64,000 nucleotides of DNA. Origin: Lachnospiraceae bacterium (GTDB lineage Bacteria; Bacillota; Clostridia; Lachnospirales; Lachnospiraceae). The position numbers and the translations under genes are program-made. The stretch is taken from positions 1 to 64,000 of the forward strand of contig JAFZOW010000051.1 of assembly GCA_017552715.1 (NCBI GenBank), in the 5' to 3' direction. The stretch's first letter is position 1; every line of letters starts with the position of its first letter. Below, piece by piece: positions 60,710 through 64,000 of this stretch. A model generated the notes under the pieces. The model was not told the DNA's origin and did not search any database. It saw only the letters and a list, made by a program, of their open reading frames with translations.

Positions 60710-60750
60710 GATCAGCCTCCTTATCCTCAAGTTCCTTCTCCCTGCACATC

Positions 60751-60792
60751 CTGACGGGCATTCCTCCCAGGGCCGATCCCTTTTCCCGTCAG
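60751..60792. other. Hairpin in the leader of the lipoprotein mRNA
   Basis: CTGACGGG (60751-60758) pairs with CCCGTCAG (60785-60792) around a 26-base loop that contains GGGAGG followed by ATG. It lies in a leader of about 110 bases. It may be chance; no riboswitch class is recognised. Confidence 0.3.
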
Positions 60793-60827
60793 AGCCGGCA
60801 TTTCAAAGGACTTTTTCAACGCGAGGA

Positions 60828-60856
60828 ATTATATCACACGCCCGCAGGGAATTCAA
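60828..60856 (-). promoter_or_regulatory. Promoter of the lipoprotein gene
   Basis: TTGAAT (60856-60851), 17 bases, TATAAT (60833-60828), with TG one base before the -10, on the minus strand. Confidence 0.78.
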
Positions 60857-60888
60857 GCGTGCCGGCGGGGCCGGTCTCTTCCGACAGC

Positions 60889-61512
60889 TCACTCTCCGAT
60901 CACGATACCGAAGTGCCTGGCCTTCACCGCCAGCTCCAGGCGGCTGTGGTAGCCGGTTTTCTGGAGCATGTTGGAGATGTGCATCTTCACGGTGGATACC
61001 TCCAGACAGAGCTTTTCTGCGATCTCCTTATTGGAAGCCCCGGCCACCAGTTCCTCCAGGATCTCGATCTCCCGCTCCGTAAAATCGGTGCTTAAGGTAT
61101 TCCCGATGGGAACCTGCGGCTGCTCGCTGGGATAGACCGGCTCCCCGGCCATCACCCGGTCCATGATCTCCTGTATACTCTGTTCCTGCACTTCCTTCTG
61201 CCAGAAGCCCTCCACTCCGATCTCCCGGGCCCTCTTTTCATAGGAAAGCTCCGGCATGGAGGTGACGATGATGATCTTCACGCCGGGCTTCATCTTTTTG
61301 ATCTGCTCGGCGGCATCCAGACCGTTCATGCTCCCGGGGATCAGCACATCCATGAGCACCAGCTCGGCATCCTCCTTTTCCAGGTATCTCACCGCCTGCA
61401 GGGCCGTAGGAAAAGAAGCCGCCAGCGTGTAGCCTTCCGACTGCTCCACCGCCCCTTCAAAGATCTCCCTTATCATGCGGAAGTCCTCCGCGATCACTAC
61501 TCTGACAGCCAT
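60889..61512 (-). CDS. NarL/FixJ-type response regulator
   Basis: Phosphorylation-controlled transcription factor. Receiver domain residues 1-125: acidic pair near Glu9-Asp10, phosphorylated Asp55 in LVLMDVLIPG, Thr in IIIVTSM and Lys in WQKEV. The LuxR-type helix-turn-helix at about 140-205 has FTEREIEILEELVAGASNKEIAEKL, the family core. Length 207 residues is usual. It starts one base after the stop of the histidine kinase gene, so both are made together and form a two-component pair. Target genes are unknown; no conserved boxes were found upstream of neighbouring genes. Confidence 0.93.
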   Translation of the reverse strand: MAVRVVIAEDFRMIREIFEGAVEQSEGYTLAASFPTALQAVRYLEKEDAELVLMDVLIPGSMNGLDAAEQIKKMKPGVKIIIVTSMPELSYEKRAREIGVEGFWQKEVQEQSIQEIMDRVMAGEPVYPSEQPQVPIGNTLSTDFTEREIEILEELVAGASNKEIAEKLCLEVSTVKMHISNMLQKTGYHSRLELAVKARHFGIVIGE

Positions 61513-61513
61513 A

Positions 61514-62761
61514 TCATTGCTCCTCCCCCGGCAATACCAGCTTCATCTCAAAGGCGGGCTGCCAGGCCAGCTCCATCCGCCCTCCGATACTCTCCACTTC
61601 ACGGCGCAGGTTCAGAAGCCCTCCCTGTTCCCGGATCTCTCCCTCCGGCTGACGGCCGTTATTTGTAAAGCACAGGATATAATCTTTCCCCGCCTTTTTC
61701 ACGATGATGGTCGCTTCCGTCCCATCGGCATGCTTTAGTGTATTCCCGATATGCACGGAGATCGCCGCATCCACTACAGGGATCAGTTTCGCTTCCTCCG
61801 GCAGATCCCCGAGGATATTCAGACTGACTCCCAGCCTGTCGGCTTCCTTCGAGATCACATAATAGGGCAGTTCCCATTCCTCCGGTTCATCCTTTGTCAG
61901 ATGCCGTATGTTGTCCCGCCAGAAATCCAGCATACGTTTCTTATCCACACTGCCCGGCGCATAAAGATAACGTTTGGCGATCAGTATGCTCTGGCCGATA
62001 TTATCATGGAGAGCGGTCTTAAGCTGAAGAAGCTCCCGGTTCATGCTCACATATTCAATGGTGTTCATCAGCGCTTTCAGACGGCTGTTCAATACCCCTG
62101 CCTTATCCCTTCGCCGCTGAAGCTCTTTCGTCAGTTCATATTCCCGGCTGACATCCAGCGCCGTCAGTTCATAGACCGTGCTGCCCTTCATCTTAAGCTC
62201 TCTTCTCCGGATATTGAATATACGCTCATCCGGGAAAGCCACGATCACGCTGTCCCCGTCTTCCCCGCCGGAAAGATCGATCCCCCGGAGCTTTTCCCAG
62301 AAGAGACAGGCATCCGTTGGCATTTCCGCAAAAAGGCTGTGGCCGGCTTCCCGCATGGTCTCGTTGACCATGACCGGGAGCCCGGAAGGAGTATAAAACA
62401 GCAATCCGGCCGGCAGGCGGTCAAAAGCCTCTTTCACCGAAACTGCGGAAAGATGTTCCTTTCTCCATCGCCGTATCCTGTACTGCAGAAGGAGCACATA
62501 CAGAAGCAGTACCAGCATCAGCGGCAGGATCACGACCATGGGGACCGGATAGTCCGGAACATAGTCTCCCTGCTGTATCATGATCAGGAACTGAAAAAGC
62601 CCAAAACACAGAACAGTCATAAATACCGCGGAAAGGATATGTATGATGCTCCTGCCCAGACTGAAGGTCCACTCCAGGCAGAAAAAATAGGCAAAGAGCG
62701 TGAGCGTGACCACGATCAGGATGCAGCCCTGTTCAAATACGGGAAGGTTGGTATAACTCAT
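61514..62761 (-). CDS. Sensor histidine kinase, PAS-like sensor and DesK/NarX-like phosphoacceptor
   Basis: The 415 residues have three membrane helices in the first 95 (FEQGCILIVVTLTLFAYFF; about 37-63; VVILPLMLVLLLYVLLL). A PAS-like region spans about 108-205 (AFDRLPAGLLFYTPSGLPVM). The phosphoacceptor is His252 in LKTALHDNIGQSILIAKRYL, a HisKA_3-like pattern. The ATP-binding domain keeps Asn340 (GNTLKHADG) but the next box is TNNGRQPEG instead of D-x-G. It starts on the last base of the upstream membrane protein gene's stop codon (TAATG) and is followed by the response regulator. Confidence 0.88.
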   Translation of the reverse strand: MSYTNLPVFEQGCILIVVTLTLFAYFFCLEWTFSLGRSIIHILSAVFMTVLCFGLFQFLIMIQQGDYVPDYPVPMVVILPLMLVLLLYVLLLQYRIRRWRKEHLSAVSVKEAFDRLPAGLLFYTPSGLPVMVNETMREAGHSLFAEMPTDACLFWEKLRGIDLSGGEDGDSVIVAFPDERIFNIRRRELKMKGSTVYELTALDVSREYELTKELQRRRDKAGVLNSRLKALMNTIEYVSMNRELLQLKTALHDNIGQSILIAKRYLYAPGSVDKKRMLDFWRDNIRHLTKDEPEEWELPYYVISKEADRLGVSLNILGDLPEEAKLIPVVDAAISVHIGNTLKHADGTEATIIVKKAGKDYILCFTNNGRQPEGEIREQGGLLNLRREVESIGGRMELAWQPAFEMKLVLPGEEQ

Positions 62762-64000
62762 TACCGTCCCTCCTTTTCCTGCAGGAGCCGGATGTAACAG
62801 GTATCATCCTCAAAACGGACCGAGACCTTTCCTCCGTCCTCCCGGAGCTTTTCCGTATTCCAGGCTCCGCTGAGTGCCTCGGCGTTTGCATCCAGCAGGA
62901 TCGTAAGGGAAAAAGGATCTGTCACAAGCTCTACTGCGCAGGTATGGAACCTGGACCACACATCCTCTATGGCCGCCTGAAACAGCTCATAGGCAAGCAA
63001 TCCCAGGCCGGCGGGGATCATGCCATCCCCCTTCTTACGCAGCTCGCATTCACTTCCCTTCAGACGGATATATTCCATGGATTCGCCGAAAGCCAGCATC
63101 AGTTCCCCGCAGGGAAGTACGTTCTCCCCCTCCGTAAGCAGCATCAGATTCCCCATGCGTTTGATATAGGCGCTGAGCACGGCAGCATAGATCAGGCGGC
63201 TGCGAAATCCCTCCTCATCCTCCGGCTCCCCGGAAAGCAGCTCCTGCACCCGTATGGCCTGGGGGCGCACTGCCGAAGCGATGCTGTTGTACAGGCGGTT
63301 TTTCGTCTCGTAACTGACGCGCTCCGCCCGGATCTCGTTCTCCTGACGGATGAGCTCGTTCTCATCCTCCAGTTCCTCCGCCACTTCCTCCAGTTCCCGG
63401 TTCAGACGGTGTATCGAAGAAAGATCCTCCACCCAGGATACACTCCCTCCCGAGACCGCTTCTCTGCGTATCCTGTGATCCTCATCCCCGGCATCGGCTG
63501 TCCAGTTTCGGGAATGCAGTACAGGCTTTTTAAGCTTATCATAGATGGCGGCATTGATTCCCGAAAGGTCAAAAAGGGCCTCGTAGCCCGAATTGGCCGG
63601 GATCACGCCGATAAAGATCAGGCTTTCAAAGGCTGTGATGAAGGGCAGACAGTAGGCCTCCTGCATATGAAAAAGCTTGCAGCCGTTGAGTACGGGAGAA
63701 CCTCCCGCCTTTAAATACCAGGCCAGGAGGACAAAACCCAGAAGGATAAAAAGCAGGGGGATAAACCAGAGCTTCCTTGCGGAAGAGAGGGTACATTTCC
63801 GTATCATGAGGAATAGGGATCCAAGGCCCAGGACCGCCATCCAGCCGATCACCAGAAAATAGAACCAGCCCCGGGTATATTCCTTATCGGGAAGTACCTT
63901 TATCGCAAAAAGCTGACTGTGAAAGCGATTGGTCATGATCACGGTACAGATGAGCAGTTCCGCGATCATAAGCCCGGTCTCCAGAGCCTTCACGGCCTTT
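62761..64000 (-). CDS. Membrane kinase-like protein without catalytic His or Asn (5' end outside window)
   Basis: Frame open to the right edge, so the N-terminus and start are missing; the GTG at 63993 is not necessarily the start. Visible are three to four membrane helices in the first 110 residues, a soluble segment with a PAS-like look, then a long coiled coil (LEEVAEELEDENELIRQENE) leading into VSYETKNRLYNSIASAVRPQ. This is where a histidine kinase would carry its His, and none is there. The C-terminal part resembles a histidine-kinase ATPase lobe, but its N-box reads AYELFQAAIEDVW, lacking Asn, and no D-x-G box is seen. Interpretation: a pseudo-kinase partner of the downstream kinase and regulator. 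Confidence 0.75.
   Translation of the reverse strand, partial: KAVKALETGLMIAELLICTVIMTNRFHSQLFAIKVLPDKEYTRGWFYFLVIGWMAVLGLGSLFLMIRKCTLSSARKLWFIPLLFILLGFVLLAWYLKAGGSPVLNGCKLFHMQEAYCLPFITAFESLIFIGVIPANSGYEALFDLSGINAAIYDKLKKPVLHSRNWTADAGDEDHRIRREAVSGGSVSWVEDLSSIHRLNRELEEVAEELEDENELIRQENEIRAERVSYETKNRLYNSIASAVRPQAIRVQELLSGEPEDEEGFRSRLIYAAVLSAYIKRMGNLMLLTEGENVLPCGELMLAFGESMEYIRLKGSECELRKKGDGMIPAGLGLLAYELFQAAIEDVWSRFHTCAVELVTDPFSLTILLDANAEALSGAWNTEKLREDGGKVSVRFEDDTCYIRLLQEKEGR

Noticed and set aside
60510-60761. 83-codon frame over the lipoprotein start
   Set aside because: It is out of frame with the lipoprotein signal peptide, which has a better ribosome site; the translation is not protein-like.

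Overview
This window reads as chromosome of a moderately GC-rich member of the Clostridia, most likely Lachnospiraceae. The evidence is a PASTA-type Ser/Thr kinase with its PP2C phosphatase, a fused SecDF, the six-cysteine SCIFF peptide with its radical-SAM maturase, a Mini-ribonuclease III next to cysS, a meso-DAP-type MurE, pyruvate phosphate dikinase, and sigma-A promoters matching the TTGACA/TATAAT consensus. The family assignment is an inference from gene content. I saw no prophage, transposase, CRISPR array or rRNA. Nearly all genes are on the minus strand; the plus strand carries only an FKBP/trigger-factor-like protein, a nucleobase deaminase and a CBS-domain membrane protein.

Layout in transcription order, right to left within each block. 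(1) 17.8-0 kb is a long housekeeping run: recJ, an acyltransferase-3 membrane protein, a PfkB sugar kinase, murE, priA, def, fmt, rsmB, rlmN, the PP2C phosphatase, the PASTA kinase, rsgA, rpe and a truncated diguanylate cyclase with a sugar-binding-like sensor. Start and stop codons overlap at many junctions, and internal promoters precede murE and the phosphatase gene. (2) 17.8-26 kb: the FKBP-like protein converges on a secretion/RiPP block (scfA, scfB, secDF), followed by rhomboid protease, cysK and a DUF3592-like membrane protein. (3) 26-28.7 kb: a deaminase, an sce7726-family nuclease-like protein and a CBS/CNNM transporter-like protein. (4) 28.7-36.1 kb: dacA, an elongator tRNA-Met, a zinc-ribbon protein with a very long Ala/Pro tract, a hypothetical protein, ispF with a cysteine tail, cysS, mrnC and rlmB. 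(5) 36.2-41.6 kb: ppdK, then pncB-nadD-nadE, a complete nicotinate-to-NAD route. (6) 41.7-46.6 kb: an Ldh2-type dehydrogenase followed by two paralogous c-di-GMP proteins, one GGDEF-EAL and one GGDEF. (7) 46.7-60.7 kb is the accessory part: three very large secreted surface proteins (InlB-like, beta-helix and Ig-like repeats), a Phd-antitoxin-like two-gene module between two of them, and a lipoprotein. (8) 60.9-64 kb: a three-gene signalling cassette with a NarL-type regulator, a histidine kinase and a kinase-like protein that lacks the catalytic residues.

The least explained items are: the Phd-like module, flanked by two copies of the same terminator hairpin; the kinase-like third member of the signalling cassette; the Ala/Pro zinc-ribbon protein and its partner; a 40-base palindromic element found twice just after terminator T-tracts; and three genes (recJ, murE, CNNM) whose promoter -10 boxes lie so close to the start codon that their mRNAs should be leaderless.
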